Made by a program: the position numbers and the translations under genes
Notes under the pieces: model-generated
Told to the model about the DNA's origin: nothing
Databases searched by the model: none
Seen by the model: only the letters and a program-made list of their open reading frames with translations
Source of the DNA: Pseudophaeomoniella oleicola
Lineage: Eukaryota; Ascomycota; Eurotiomycetes; Phaeomoniellales; Phaeomoniellaceae
Length of the DNA stretch: 64,000 nt
Reading direction: 5' to 3'
Assembly (NCBI GenBank): GCA_003868215.1
Contig: QWDQ01000010.1
Span: 186,001 to 250,000 of the forward strand
Shown: positions 46,616 through 58,530 of the stretch, in pieces
Layout: the number at the start of each line of letters is the position of its first letter
How positions within the stretch are numbered: position 1 is the first letter of the stretch

Positions 46616-47971
46616 AAGTTGAATGTATCTACACGATCTTCTTCATGATGACATACAGTGAACAGTGATGATGTGGGAAGACCATCAAAGGCCGAGCTGT
46701 GAAGGTTTAGATAGAGTGTTCTCATCTCATAACATGCATCTATCACATGCTGAGACTATTACAGTATGAATAAGGATCAGGAATCAGGAATCATTCGTGA
46801 GGCTAGTGACTCTACACAGGCACAGCCAGACCTGATCATTGCATAAGGCGACCGTATGCGGCAGGGTCTTCGCTAATTATCAAACTTGACGGTGGAGAGA
46901 CATGTAGCCTCACTATGGATGCTGATGCAAATGATATTGATTGATAACCGAGGATCTCCCAAGCGAAGTTCACCGCCATCAGACAGCTTGATTTCCGAGA
47001 TGAGGCCTAAAGAGACCTAGGTGTGACTGTTACCAATAGACTGGTTGACAGCGTGTGTAGCTCTTGAGTGGTTGGTGTGGGGGATGGTTAAGAAACGAGG
47101 CTCCCTATCTGCTGCAGGCTGCAAGGGTCCTTGAATTCTCATGGGTCGATGGGTCTGATGGCACAGAGCAACAGAAGACAACGGCATCGGCGGCCCGCAG
47201 GAGTGGAGACAGGTTGACTACCTAACCATGCTCATAAGGTAGATTGTAACCATTATTGAGGACAGCATAACAAGTGAATCAATCTACTGCCTACGTACCT
47301 TAGTCAATCCGCCCAGTCACATGAATCTGTCTTGTCCATCTCAGAGTCATCCCCAGATGGCACTATGTACCTAAGTAGTATAGGTACATAGATGACACAA
47401 CTAATCTAGGTAAGCTGCAATCAATCATCCACTCCCAACCTAGGTCCACCCTTTCTGCCTGAATCACATCTCGTGGACCGCATATCCTGCGCTGTAACTA
47501 AAGCCTCGTCTTTGCTTCACCAATCGATGTGGGTTTCTTCTTGGAACCTAGCTGTAGGAGAGGAAGTTATTTGACTTTCACATTATCCCTTTGATCTGTT
47601 CTCTACTTTGCTGCTCTCTTTTCCACAATTCTTGCTCATCTTCCATTCTCTCTTGTCGCATTTCCTTCTGTCGATCAGTCAAAACTCCTGTTCACGGACT
47701 CCATCTCATCTGACAGTGACATCAAGAACCGGTGGTAGGGTACAATTCAGCTGACCGTTTTGACATCCCACTCCGATTCTCTGCTGCCACTGGCCAAGCT
47801 CTTCTCTCTACCTGATTTGTCCAGATTTGCAACCAATAGCCACTTTCGTGCTGTGTCACAGGCAGTGTATCGGATACTTCCTCGCTCAATCTCACCTCCA
47901 ACTCACGATCTGAAAGTAATTCTCTCACGAACAGGAAGTGGTCTGCTTAACCAATCTTCGGCTCCTCCATT
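46616..47971. other. Intergenic region upstream of the AAA ATPase gene
   Basis: No gene was seen. The last 400 bp before the ATG are pyrimidine-rich on the plus strand (TCTCTTTTCC-like), as is usual in fungal promoters and leaders. TACCTAAGTAGTATAGGTA near 47368 belongs to the dispersed motif family. Confidence 0.55.
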
Positions 47972-50823
47972 ATGGATCATGTGGCCGAAGACGGGCTTGA
48001 AATGACCCAAGATGGTGACTCGGGTAACAAAGACTTGATGGACGCCACCAGCAACCAGAAACACCTCAATCCCAGTCCGCCCATTCAGAGCAACAAATCT
48101 CATTGCAAAAGGCATAATAAGTCCGGCGAGAAGACGAGATCTGCATCGAAAAAGCAGTCTACCACGGTAGCTTCGTCAGGCAGTGGAGAAGGGATATCGT
48201 CGAGTAGTGATGATGGCGACTCCATGACCAGTTCAGACCTCGAGCTCGAGACAGCAAAGAAGATGAGCACGAAGACCAGATCGACCATGAAACACAAGAA
48301 GGCGAAAAAGCAGAGACGAAAGAAAATTGATACCGATAGTAGCGAAGACAGTAGCTCATCAGCTTCAAGGTCTAGTGACACCGAAGAAGACGTCAGCTCA
48401 AGCAAGGTTATCCAGGTCAAGAAGGCCAAAAAGGCCTTGAGAAGAGTTGCTGATGACTGTGATGATTCTATTGTACAAGAGGATGACATCAGCACTCAGG
48501 CAGCAATGTTGCAGTATTTGCTCAGCCAGGGCCTTGATGTTTCCAGGTTTCGTCAAGTCATTGGCAAGAGAGTACCCAAAGGCAAAGATACCCTCTATAG
48601 CAACAAGATGAAGACGACGAATAGAAGCAAGAAGAACAAAAAGAAGAAGGAAAAGGTGGCAGCAGCCTCCAAAGTTGCTTTCAAGCGTGTTGACCAATGT
48701 GAGTGTGAGAGCGCACACATTGTCTTACCTCTACTAACACTCGCTGTCAAGTATGGGACAATGCAATTCACGATTATAAATTGACTGAGACTGCCGATCA
48801 CGAAGATATTGATGTATTCGATCAATATATCTTCACTGTGCGACGGAAGTTCGATTGGGAGCACAGATATGTAGAGACTATGGTTGACATACGAAGCAAA
48901 CATTTGAAGGAGGCTCTTGCTCATGTAATGGAGGGCGTCAAGACAATATCCCTACACGTTGCTGTGCCCAAAGTTGAGCCAAATATGCTCTTTCTTTACC
49001 TCGAAGAATTGCGGGCGTACAGGAAGGAGCTCAAAGCGCTCGGTAAGACCGAGAATCAGACCAAAGCATCCAGAGCCGCTGCGACGAAAGCAAAGCATCT
49101 GAAGATCTTAATCAAATATCTTGACGCAGATTACGCGGATACTAAGAAGACACTGTATCCCATGCTCGACAATGGAACCATCTCATTTGACCTCCTGTGG
49201 GCTTTATACAAACCGAATACAGTTGCATATACTACAACATACGGAGACACAGATGAGGCGCGGGCATTTAAAATTACTTCTGCTCAAAAGGAATCGCACT
49301 TCTCGAAGGGTACCTGGTATCAGGTAGATGGGAAATATCTGGAATATACCGGCAAGACTTTTGGGATGGCATCAATGCATTCTGAAGTAGAGTTCTTCAA
49401 GGGTTCTCGCAGCATTACAAGTCTACCATGTTATCCTCTAAAGTACCACAAGAATGCTGAAGGTCTCCGAAAGCAACTTATTGGGAGAGGCAAGAAATTC
49501 GTTACTCTCAAGGGTATGAATTACCGTCATCACAAAGGCATGGCCTACATGAAGAAAAAGCGACAAGTGCTAAGAGTGTGTATCGACGGACGAGTAATGG
49601 TGGATCCGGCCATCTTCAGGCGCATCAACCCAAATTACCTTTTCAGCACAGTCAAGCCGAAGGAAGATGACGAGGAGTATCGTCCCGAGGATAGCGAAGA
49701 TGATAGCTGCGACTGTGACCGCAGTGACTCAGACCACGGCGGTGGAACAGACGAGATTGAAACAGAAATTCGGACTAGAAGACATTACAAACTCGTCAGA
49801 GATCCTTCAGGTCGCCATCATGTTGTCGAAGTTGAGCATGACGAGAGCGGTGAAGAGGTCAGATCTAAGGAAAAGCTTGAAGAGACTGCCGATGGTTCAG
49901 GCTCAGAGAAAGGACTAGAATTCGATGACGAAGAATTACTGATTGCGAGCCCGGTCGTCCTCGGCTTCGCTTTCAATGAGAAGCTTTGGCTTGAGCTATC
50001 AGTGTCCGGCATTGAAGAGGTTAGATGGAATGAAGGGGCCTTCGAATCGCTCGTGCTCCCAGCGAATCAGAAATCCTTAGTGAAGGCACTGGTATCATCC
50101 CACAAATTTCATCCAAGTAAAAATATCGACGATATCATTGCAAATAAAGGACTTGGTTGTACCATGGTACTCCACGGCCCTCCCGGAACAGGCAAGACCC
50201 TTACAGCGGAAGGCATTGCTGAATTGCTAAGGGCTCCATTGTACATGGTCAGCGCAGGAGAACTTGGCACTGACCCAAAGACCCTTGAACGCGAGTTGCA
50301 GAACATCTTAGACATTGCCCATTCATGGGGTGCAATATTGCTCCTCGATGAAGCTGATGTGTTCATGGAGAAGCGCTCCTTACATGACATTCATCGGAAC
50401 AGCTTGGTAGGCATCTTCCTCCGTCTCCTGGAATACTTCCAGGGCATTCTTTTCCTTACGACGAATCGAGTGGAGACCTTCGACGACGCTTTCCAATCGC
50501 GAATACATGTCGCCCTACGTTACGGCGAGTTAGACTTCAACGCCAAGAGGAGTGTTTGGAAGATGTTCATTTCGAAGATTAGAGATGTACCGGACAACAA
50601 AGTAGATAAATTCGACGACAGCGACTTTGATAGATTAGCTCGGCGTAACCTTAATGGGCGCCAGATCAAGAACGCGGCACGAGCAGCACAAGCTCTTGCT
50701 GTTGACGAAGACAAGCCCCTGGGTATGATACATGTTGAAGAGGTACTGAGAATCTCGCAAGCATTCGAACAAGATCTCAGAGGCGGGACGGGCTATGAGG
50801 ACGCGATGAGGAGCTACACATGA
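47972..50823 (+). CDS. Fungal AAA ATPase with long Ser/Lys-rich N-terminus
   Basis: Two exons (47972-48698, 48752-50823) give 932 residues. The first 240 residues are disordered, with alternating acidic-Ser and Lys blocks and a short ordered-looking segment (AAMLQYLLSQGLDVSRFRQV). The middle region (about 245-650) contains IHDYKLTETADHEDID, WALYKPNTVAYTTT and FKGSRSITSLPCYPLKYH, typical of a large fungal AAA family with a conserved pre-AAA domain. The AAA core has Walker A GPPGTGKT (718-725), Walker B ILLLDEAD (Asp775, Glu776), sensor TTNRVETFDDAFQSRIH with the arginine finger, and the lid GRQIKNAARAAQ. An acidic insert interrupts residues 540-640. The intron join gives VDQ-LWDNAIHDYK. Substrate and location are unknown. 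Confidence 0.88.
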
Positions 50824-51312
50824 CGGGAGACCCGGGTCATCTTGAGGGCGGATTGAACAATCGGACTCCTCTGTTAGTGTCGGAGCACTCCGACCTGTTC
50901 TTCTGCATATTGCATACTTCAGCCAGTCTTCTCCTGGCTTGTTTTCGTAAGGCATAAAAGGGGTACTAGGAATTACAAGAAGGTTAGGAAGAATATCAGG
51001 ACCGTGTGACTCTATCTTGCGATTTTCGGAGTCAACTGAATAGACTGTAAGCGAGTAAGATCGAAGAACAAGATATAATGTAATCCATTAGGCAAGATAT
51101 ACCTAGGTACGTATGATGGCGCTCTGCTCTAGTAGAAAATAGTAGTTCAGCGGTAAAACGGAGCGGTGATGAGCTACGAATGCCAAGCCACGACTTCGGA
51201 ATGATCAAGGTTGAGAGGATCTTCCACCGCTTCGTCAGTGTGTTACACCTTCCAACTGACGATAGCCCGTTGCAATACAGTCCAGGCACACAGGACTGTG
51301 TGACATTTCAGG
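50824..51312. other. Intergenic region, no gene recognised
   Basis: This separates two plus-strand genes. The upstream gene's trailer and the mS38 promoter must lie here. A TACCTAGGTA motif is at about 51099. Confidence 0.5.
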
Positions 51313-52550
51313 ATGATGGCCACCTCATTTCGCTGGGTAGCCAGGTCTTGTCCAACCCATACATGCGTAACGCCTCGTCCTTCAAGCTCTTCAATCATAG
51401 CGCCTGGAGCCGTCTGCTTTCACTCACATAGGCATCAACGGCGCTATTCCTCGTCAAAGCCACCAGTGCCTCCAAACCATGGCTCCTCAAACATACCTGC
51501 CGCGTCCCAGGGTTCGGTGAAAACAGTGGCACCCAGGGCAAAATCCTCAGAAAAGCGCGCAGGGGCGGAGTCACGCATGTCGAAGCGCAAGACTAAGGAA
51601 AAGTCGCTTTCTGATGTGCCAGGACAAGAGGATGCAGCTTACAAGGTCCCCAGTGTGCCATCCACAGCATATCTACAACCTCGAGGTGAGTTTTACCTCC
51701 TGCGCAGTAGTATCATTCATCGCGCTAATCCAAGGTAGATGTGCACTTGGCCTCTCTTTTCTCAACGCATCGTCCCATTTCAATTACCTCTCCCATACCG
51801 AACTCTGTCGCAGCCGAACAATTTGCCTCAATATTCTTGCCTCGCACGAAGAATAACAAGAACGACCCTTCAGACGTAATCTATACCTTGTCTTCCGCCG
51901 TCAAAGTTCTCGACAACATCGTACAACAGCGCCATGGCGATAATACACAAAGCAGACAGCACTCGCAAGTCTCAGAAGCCATATCTCATATGAGAAATGC
52001 ATTGGCACAAGGCAGCCATGTCGATGGGCAAAACCAGCAAGACCAGGTCCAATCTTATAGCGATCTGAAACTGGAACTAGACGAGGTGGCGAAGACCTTT
52101 ACCCCCTTCAACCCACCACCAGCACCCGTCCCGATCCCAGATGTGAAAGCTTCTGCCTCTGAAGCCAAGCAACAATCCTCCGATGCAGAGAGTGAAGACG
52201 GATCCCTCGAGTTTATCGTAGTCCGTCGTCCTGAGAACGGGGATACCTTGGACTCTAAGTTTTTCAGCTCCCCATACTATACCATCAATGAACCTTTTAC
52301 CCAAGGAGATCTGTCACAACACGTAGTACCACTACCGGGCTCTTATGGCGATGTCAACGATTCGAGAATACAGGCCCCTTCTGCTACATCAGACCGACGC
52401 GTGATTCCGCGAAGGAGGGTGACCGTTACACAGCAAATCATTCACGCTATCAGCGTCAAAAGACAGAGGAAATTGAAAATGAAGAAGCACAAGTACAAGA
52501 AACTGATGAGGAGGACGAGGAACTTGAGAAGGAAGCTGGATCAACTGTGA
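51313..52550 (+). CDS. COX24: Mitochondrial small-subunit protein mS38 (Cox24/AURKAIP1 family)
   Basis: mS38 is a late-joining protein of the mitochondrial ribosome small subunit; yeast Cox24 (Qri5) is needed for COX1 expression. Two exons (51313-51685, 51739-52550) give 394 residues. The diagnostic part is the basic C-terminal helix SVKRQRKLKMKKHKYKKLM followed by RRTRNLRRKLDQL. The N-terminus (MMATSFRWVARSCPTHT and beyond) is basic and lacks acidic residues, fitting a mitochondrial targeting sequence. The central region is disordered and makes the protein far longer than yeast Cox24 (about 110 residues), as in other filamentous fungi. Two adjacent ATGs are possible starts. The acceptor CAAGGTAG was chosen to keep frame (YLQPR-DVHLASLF). 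Confidence 0.9.
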
Positions 52551-53558
52551 TTTTATTTACCATTTCCGGTGTCTCTGGGGGAATCTTTCGTAGAGTTTTG
52601 CTCCTTCATTGTCAAATCATTTGCTAGAACCGCATTTATCGCTGCAGTTGCTGCTGCTACTGTTTCTCCCTCAATATCAAACATCCTACATCTCGTCTAT
52701 TCCAGTAACAAAGTTCCATTTCACTTTCTCGGGGGTCTTTTTCCTTTTCTCTCAAAGATTTCCCTCAGTACATACAGCACGCTTTCGAGCTCCCCAAGGA
52801 GCCCGAAGCAATTCTCTTGGTATAAGCATATGTAAATATATATAATATGTATTCTGAATGAACCACACCACCTGTGTAGATGATGGGGAAAAACGGCTCT
52901 CATTCTTTCCTGTCCAGGTAGGTATTCATTTCTTTCGTGGATACAGAATGTCTCTATGTAATACATACACCGGTGTCTTCACCTAAATCACAGTAACAGT
53001 AAGATGCATTCATTGAGGTGTTACATACAGGGCGGAGATTTTTAAATTTGGCTTTATAAGGCGACTGCAGAGGGGCTTGTGAAAACCGTGCGGATGCCTT
53101 TGCTATAAGTTAGATGTCATTCTCAGGTACTCATACTCTTCAGATAATCGGGGTACGAGGTAGAAATGAAGAGAATCCGCAGTTGATACAGAAAAACGGC
53201 ATATGGCTATACACAAGGCAATGCTAATAGTTTCAAACAAAAAAGAGACATGCTAGTATTGTCGCACTGATCCTTGAGAACGAGACTTCACAATATCTCG
53301 CTTCCTGCATCGTGCTTCATTATCGGACACTCTTTCTATGTTCTTTGCGGCTTTTTTGACTGACCCCGGTCGGAATGGCAGCCTCGTACCCTCCGACGTT
53401 TTGATACACCCCCCCCGCTCTCCTGTACCGAGAGCTCTCTTGACTCTTTATATGATGCCCCCTGTCGCAACATTGAGATCTTGAAAGGCACTCCATAGCA
53501 GCTGCCGCGTTTCCAAAGTATCCTATTGCTCCTAATTGTGCGACGAAAGATGTTTCTT
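52551..53558. other. Convergent intergenic region
   Basis: The mS38 gene and the V-ATPase c gene converge here. A frame at 52569-52835 is hydrophobic but begins just after the mS38 stop and has no family features; I read it as 3' UTR. Confidence 0.55.
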
Positions 53559-54432
53559 TTAACACTTGACATCGGTGGTGGCTTTTGCGTTCATCAAAAG
53601 CGCAACAATGAGACCATAAAGACCTAAACATTGCATTAGACAGTAAATCCAAAACCTGTAGTGCGCTTGCATACCCAAGACTTCAGCAAAAATGAGGATC
53701 AGGATCATTCCGACGAACAACCTTGGCTGTTGAGCGGTACCTCTGACACCTGCATCACCAACAATACCAATGGCGAAACCAGCCGCCAAACCGGCAAGGC
53801 CGACTGAAAGACCAGCACCAAGTTGGATGAAGGATGTGAACAACGCCAGCTCCTGGGTCAAACCATCTGAGATCAAGACAGACACCACGAGGCCGTAGAT
53901 ACCAATGATACCAGCCATGATGACAGGAACAATGTCTGCACCATGTTAGTCAGTGACATCGCATACTTTTGGCGTACAGGGGGGGTTGGTGAGATTGTGG
54001 CGTTGGAAGACATACTCTTTACGATCAAATCAGGTCTCAAAACACCCATTGCAGAGATACCAACACCAGACTTTGCGGTTCCATAGGCAGCACCGAAACA
54101 GGTGAACACGATCGCGGATGTACATCCCATAGCTCCAAAGAAGGGCTACATCATAGTTTGTTAGCAGGTGTGATCTTCTGTACAAATTCGAGATGCTATG
54201 ATGCGAGCGATATCGTCTAACGGTGGAGGCGGCGGGAAATAACAGATGACGTCTGACAGCAAAATCGGTAAAGGCCACTTACAGCATACACGGGGCTGTA
54301 ATGCAAAACGTTAGCCATGTTCAACGCTTGATGATGCAGCGAAAAGGGCGTGGTGAGGTGAGGTACACAGCAGGCAAAGATTGCCGCATCAGACCAGAGG
54401 GAAGGATGAGCTTACCAAAGTTCAGAACCCAT
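53559..54432 (-). CDS. VMA3: V-ATPase proteolipid subunit c
   Basis: Subunit c forms the proton-carrying ring of the vacuolar ATPase. Five exons (54432-54416, 54295-54283, 54145-54016, 53935-53675, 53623-53559) give 161 residues; yeast Vma3 has 160. The sequence is nearly canonical: [70 protein letters not shown], and [20 protein letters not shown] with the proton-binding Glu. Four membrane helices are evident. Exon 2 is only 13 nt (part of C-PVYA). The ending DVKC is like Vma3 rather than Vma11. The last intron is 51 nt with no stop in frame, so intron-retained RNA would still be open. Confidence 0.97.
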
Positions 54433-56101
54433 CTTGACGGCTTAGAAGGTGGTGAGGTGAAAAAAGGAGGAGAGTGAGATGGGTAATGGTGAAGACCTTC
54501 GAGGAAAAATCCTGAGTTGACCTGACAGAGGCTTGTGGAGGCGTGCAAGTAGTTGTGTCGACCGTTGGCGATGATGAAGTCAAAGAGGATGGAAAGCTCG
54601 CCCAGATTGATTGTGATGAGCTAGCTACAAAGTGGCCCGGTCACGTGATTGAAAAGCAAATACTGCTTGGCATACTCGACGATCGTTGGCTGACTTGCCC
54701 GGTGTCTGATCTACTACTTAGTACTCATCTTAGGTATATATAATTGACGGAGATCCTGTTGCAGGAGCTCTAAGTCTAGCAGGAACCTACTGCATATAGC
54801 AGTTCGATGTGGTGAAAATGCTAGTCACCATCATGGTACCAGCAGTGAACCAACACGGTCTGAATTACCTCAAAAGAACTGCACAGATGACAACGATCTC
54901 GTCAATGGCAAGCAAAGTAAGCCTATAATGATGCTGGCCTGATTTTCCAGGGATTTAGCTACTACGTACTTGTCCCGGCCTGGGAGACTTTCTGTGGAAG
55001 AGCATGAAGACTTCCATTCGTGCATATCCTTTTTTCACACACGCACTTTTTTGGAGCTCACAAACTATCAAAACTTGGACGTCATTGCCAGCACTTACAA
55101 GGAGATCGTGCATAGGGACTGTGGGAGAAAACAGTTGCAGTGGTCTATGACTTGTATTATTTATAGGACTCTGTAGGAATAAGCTTGTAACTGATGGCAT
55201 AGTGTTGAGTGTAGAGGCCATCGAGTAAGAGTATCCAGATAGAGACTCAATCCATCCATGGTCAGATGGCTGCGTTGGACGCGGTCTCTGACTATGATGT
55301 CTCTCTCTGAGGAAGGCACGACCTGCGCATGCCGATTCACCGACTATGTAGAAACCCAGATGTACCTGCCAATTATGTACCTACCTACCTACCTCGTCAT
55401 CACGAGGAATCCAGTTCGTCAGTGTGTATCTCCTGTACTATAAATGCCCTCGTCATTCTTACCGCCTAGTGGTGTTCAGTCATACCTTTCCTGCACCAGA
55501 TATCTTTGGCTTGGCTAATTGAGAACCGAAGTCGCTGTCGGCACGGCCTCGGGGTGTCTACACTCGCTCATTTCCCATTTTTATTTCCGAGTGGAGGACC
55601 AATTGATGTTGGAGATCAGTCTAACGCGAAGGCGTCATCAACGATCGAGTCCTAATTCTTCCAACCAACCTCTTTTAATTATGACATTTTCTACCGACAG
55701 CGTAGAAGGTGTGATGACAAAGCCCACCCTCTCGCCCAAAAGCCACTCCCAAAGTTAAGAGTTCGGAGACTCCATCTAGGCTTATAGACGGATCATAGAA
55801 GCAGAAATAGCGCCGCTCCAGCTGCGGTTTTGATAGTTTTCCGTCGTTGGAGACATTATCTAAACACCAATTCGGGGATCCAATCTCATTCAGACCATCA
55901 CCCCTCCCCCCCCCTCCTCCTCTCTGATACGATCATGTTGCGACGACCTGGGTTGTGTTCCCTCCCGCGTGGGCTTTTATAGACTGGCATTGCAGTTCGA
56001 AGTTTTTGTGGTTGCTGATCCGTACTTTTCGGTTGACCTGCGCACCACTGAATCGACGGATCCCCTCACTGCCTGTTCCGCGCAACTAGATATCACTCAT
56101 T
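54433..56101. other. Divergent intergenic region
   Basis: The promoters of the V-ATPase c gene (minus) and the GT8 gene (plus) lie here. No gene was seen. A TACTACGTACTT motif is near 54959 and a TACC repeat at about 55377-55393. A C-run is at about 55901-55915, shortly before the GT8 start. Confidence 0.55.
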
Positions 56102-57064
56102 ATGTCTCTCTCTGGGCCCCTCCAGAATGGCTCTGCCGATACATCAAAACTCCCATCCAAGGTATGGACGACCCTCATCACAAATACAGCCTACCTCTCT
56201 GGGCTCCTCACTCTAGAATACTCCCTGCGCCGCGTCAAGTCCGCCTACCCCTTCGTCGCACTCTATACCGATAGCTTCCCAGCGGAAGGTCTTGCTGCCC
56301 TCGAGTCACGCGGGATCCGATGCCGCCAGATCCCATACCTCGTCCCTAGTATGTCCAAAGATTTTAGCAACGATCCTCGCTTCTACGACTGCTGGTCCAA
56401 GCTTGCGCCATTTGGCCTGACCGAGTTCGAGCGTGTGGTCCAATTGGACTCCGACATGCTCGTCCTCCAGAATATGGATGAACTTATGACCCTAGAGCTT
56501 GACGACCCGAGCATCGGGGGCACCGGTCCCCGTGTCTTCGCTGCCTCCCACGCTTGCGTCTGCAACCCTCTCAAGAAACCTCATTACCCCAAGGACTGGG
56601 TTCCTACCAACTGCGCCTTCACCACGCAACACTCAGCTCCGGACCCTGCCCAACATATCGGTGCCCCTTCCACTGCCGGCCTTTCAATGCCAAACGGCGG
56701 CTTGCAGGTGGTCCGGCCCTCGCAATCTACCTATGAGAAGATCCTCCATGCGCTCCGTGACGAATCGACAACTTCCTCCTACGATTTTGCCGATCAGTCA
56801 CTCCTCGGCGACGTCTTCCACGGCCGTTGGGTCGCACTACCGTACATATACAATGCACTCAAGACGATGCGCTGGAAGGGCGTACACGATGCGATCTGGC
56901 GGGACGAAAGTGTGAAAAATGTACACTATATCCTGAATCCAAAACCTTGGGATCCGGAGGAGTCGTGGCCGGAGAGCGAGAGGGAAACCAATGGATGGTG
57001 GAAGAAGGTCGACCTGGAGAGGAGGAGAGGAGAGAAGCAAAGAGGGATCGACGATGGATTCTAG
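56102..57064 (+). CDS. GT8 glycosyltransferase, glycogenin/galactinol-synthase-like
   Basis: A single exon codes 320 residues. The Rossmann-like start VWTTLITNTAYLSGLLTLEY and the metal-binding DxD in VVQLDSDMLVLQNMDELM (Asp116, Asp118) define the GT8 family. Later motifs are FNAGLQVV-like MPNGGLQVVRPSQ, FADQSLLGDVFHGRWVALPY and LNPKPWD, all in the expected order. The protein is the length of a bare catalytic domain, with no signal peptide or membrane segment, so it should be cytosolic. Short GT8 proteins like this are common in ascomycetes; they lack the long C-terminal region of true glycogenins, so the acceptor cannot be stated. The tail is strongly charged. Confidence 0.92.
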   Translation: MSLSGPLQNGSADTSKLPSKVWTTLITNTAYLSGLLTLEYSLRRVKSAYPFVALYTDSFPAEGLAALESRGIRCRQIPYLVPSMSKDFSNDPRFYDCWSKLAPFGLTEFERVVQLDSDMLVLQNMDELMTLELDDPSIGGTGPRVFAASHACVCNPLKKPHYPKDWVPTNCAFTTQHSAPDPAQHIGAPSTAGLSMPNGGLQVVRPSQSTYEKILHALRDESTTSSYDFADQSLLGDVFHGRWVALPYIYNALKTMRWKGVHDAIWRDESVKNVHYILNPKPWDPEESWPESERETNGWWKKVDLERRRGEKQRGIDDGF

Positions 57065-57474
57065 CACTGAAGCGAGCAACATTTCTGTATACCCAGACAT
57101 GGAAAACCTTGAATGTGAAAAAAAGGAAAGGAGGAAAGAAGTTGAAATGACAAAATTAAGTATTCAATTCAGTTGCCTGATATCATCTGGTCTGTGAGAC
57201 TGTCTCTGTGTCTGTCGATCATGTCAAAAGGACGATTCGCATCGTAAGCATGATGCCATGCAAATGCCCGTCCCATCCGTTCATTACCAATGGCCCATTA
57301 AATAATATCCTCGCCAAGTATCCCGGGCTCCCGTGAGTGTACACACAATAAAGGAATCATACAATCAAAAGAATCTTGAAGACCGGGTGCTCCATCCCAT
57401 CGATCGCTCGGAGCACACTCCAACAAACGCCAAAACAAAACGAAGCCGGTCTCATTTCGTGCTCTTCTTCGCCA
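57065..57474. other. Short convergent gap
   Basis: The GT8 gene and the Cys/His-motif gene converge across 410 bp. Only 3' UTR sequence is expected and nothing else was seen. Confidence 0.6.
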
Positions 57475-58530
57475 CTATCGATAGCTCCTGCTCCTGCTCG
57501 ACTTGACCGCCCTTGGTTTAACTTCGACGACGTCTTCGAACAACGCTCCGTGGCCGTTGTTACCCTTCTCGTCGGCCATGTCGTCGACGTCTTCAACTTC
57601 GCCGTAGATCCAGCCTCCGGTTCTGTTGTCCGGGAAGATTTCTCGGATCCTCACGTCCATTTTCTTCTGAGTAGGAGGAGGTTGTTGTTGCTTGTGGTGT
57701 TGGGGAGAAGGGAAGTGGGGGTGTTGTGGGTAGTGGGCGTGTTTTGACGATGAGGAGTAAAAGGATGAGAAGCCTATGGGATTCGCAGGTGTTCGTTCCT
57801 CGAGGTCAATGATTATCGGAGTTGCGGTGGTAGTGATGGTGTCCTTGGTGAAGGGATAGTAGTTGTGAGTTTGCGCTCGGGGTTGATGTTTGGAGTGAGA
57901 GCGCGGACGTGTGTTAGAGGTCTGTTTGGGGTATATGTAAGCGAAGGAAGAATTGACAGGATGGGCCGAGGCGAAACTGGTGTCGAAGGCAGGGGTGCCG
58001 GTATGTTTCGAAGGGAGTGTCGACGTTGCCCGATGAGATTTGTGGTCCTTGCCGCTGCTGGTGTTTGTGTTATATGATGTCGTGTAGGATGTCGTATATG
58101 TTTCTTGTTTGAGATTTAGCGGCTGGGACTTGACTGGCCTATATGAGTTTGGAGGTTTGGACTCTTTTCTCGTGCTCTGCTGTCTCAGTTCCCGGAGCAC
58201 CTGTCGTGCCTTGTTGACACTCTCCATCGCTCCCGTTGCGACTCTCGGGCCTGTAGACCGACCCCTCCGGTGCTCACGAATCGGTTCTGCCTCGCAGCCG
58301 TGGTTCTCTTCAGAGTGGTCACCACGGAGGAGCTTCCCATAACGACCCAGACCCGCCTTTCCACGATCCACCGCGGCGCCGCCGTGCTTAGTGAGATGGC
58401 GGCAGTCATTGCAATCGCCATCATGTTGGAAGTGAAATCGCTCAAGCCCAGAGCATCGGGACGAGCTGCATTCATTGGTGGTCTTGTAGGAGTGGCCGCA
58501 GCCATAAGAGGTTTTTGTGCGAGTACACAT
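57475..58530 (-). CDS. Hypothetical protein with N-terminal Cys/His motif
   Basis: A single exon codes 351 residues from MCTRTKTSYGCGHSYK; the frame is open upstream but the Cys/His signature begins at this ATG. Within the first 45 residues Cys and His fall as C-x8-CGH-x7-C-x4-C-x13-C-x2-C, a spacing that suggests a small zinc-binding knuckle. Similar starts (YGCGH then CxxC) occur in many short fungal proteins of unknown role. The middle is Ser/Thr/His-rich and disordered, and the C-terminal part has an ordered-looking acidic block (MDVRIREIFPDNRTGGWIYG then EVEDVDDMADE) before a basic Arg/Ser tail. No function can be given. Confidence 0.7.
   Translation of the reverse strand: MCTRTKTSYGCGHSYKTTNECSSSRCSGLERFHFQHDGDCNDCRHLTKHGGAAVDRGKAGLGRYGKLLRGDHSEENHGCEAEPIREHRRGRSTGPRVATGAMESVNKARQVLRELRQQSTRKESKPPNSYRPVKSQPLNLKQETYTTSYTTSYNTNTSSGKDHKSHRATSTLPSKHTGTPAFDTSFASAHPVNSSFAYIYPKQTSNTRPRSHSKHQPRAQTHNYYPFTKDTITTTATPIIIDLEERTPANPIGFSSFYSSSSKHAHYPQHPHFPSPQHHKQQQPPPTQKKMDVRIREIFPDNRTGGWIYGEVEDVDDMADEKGNNGHGALFEDVVEVKPRAVKSSRSRSYR

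Noticed and set aside
52569-52835. An Ala/Val-rich frame after the mS38 stop, looking like a small membrane protein.
   Set aside because: It starts within 20 bp of the mS38 stop and fits 3' UTR; no family match.
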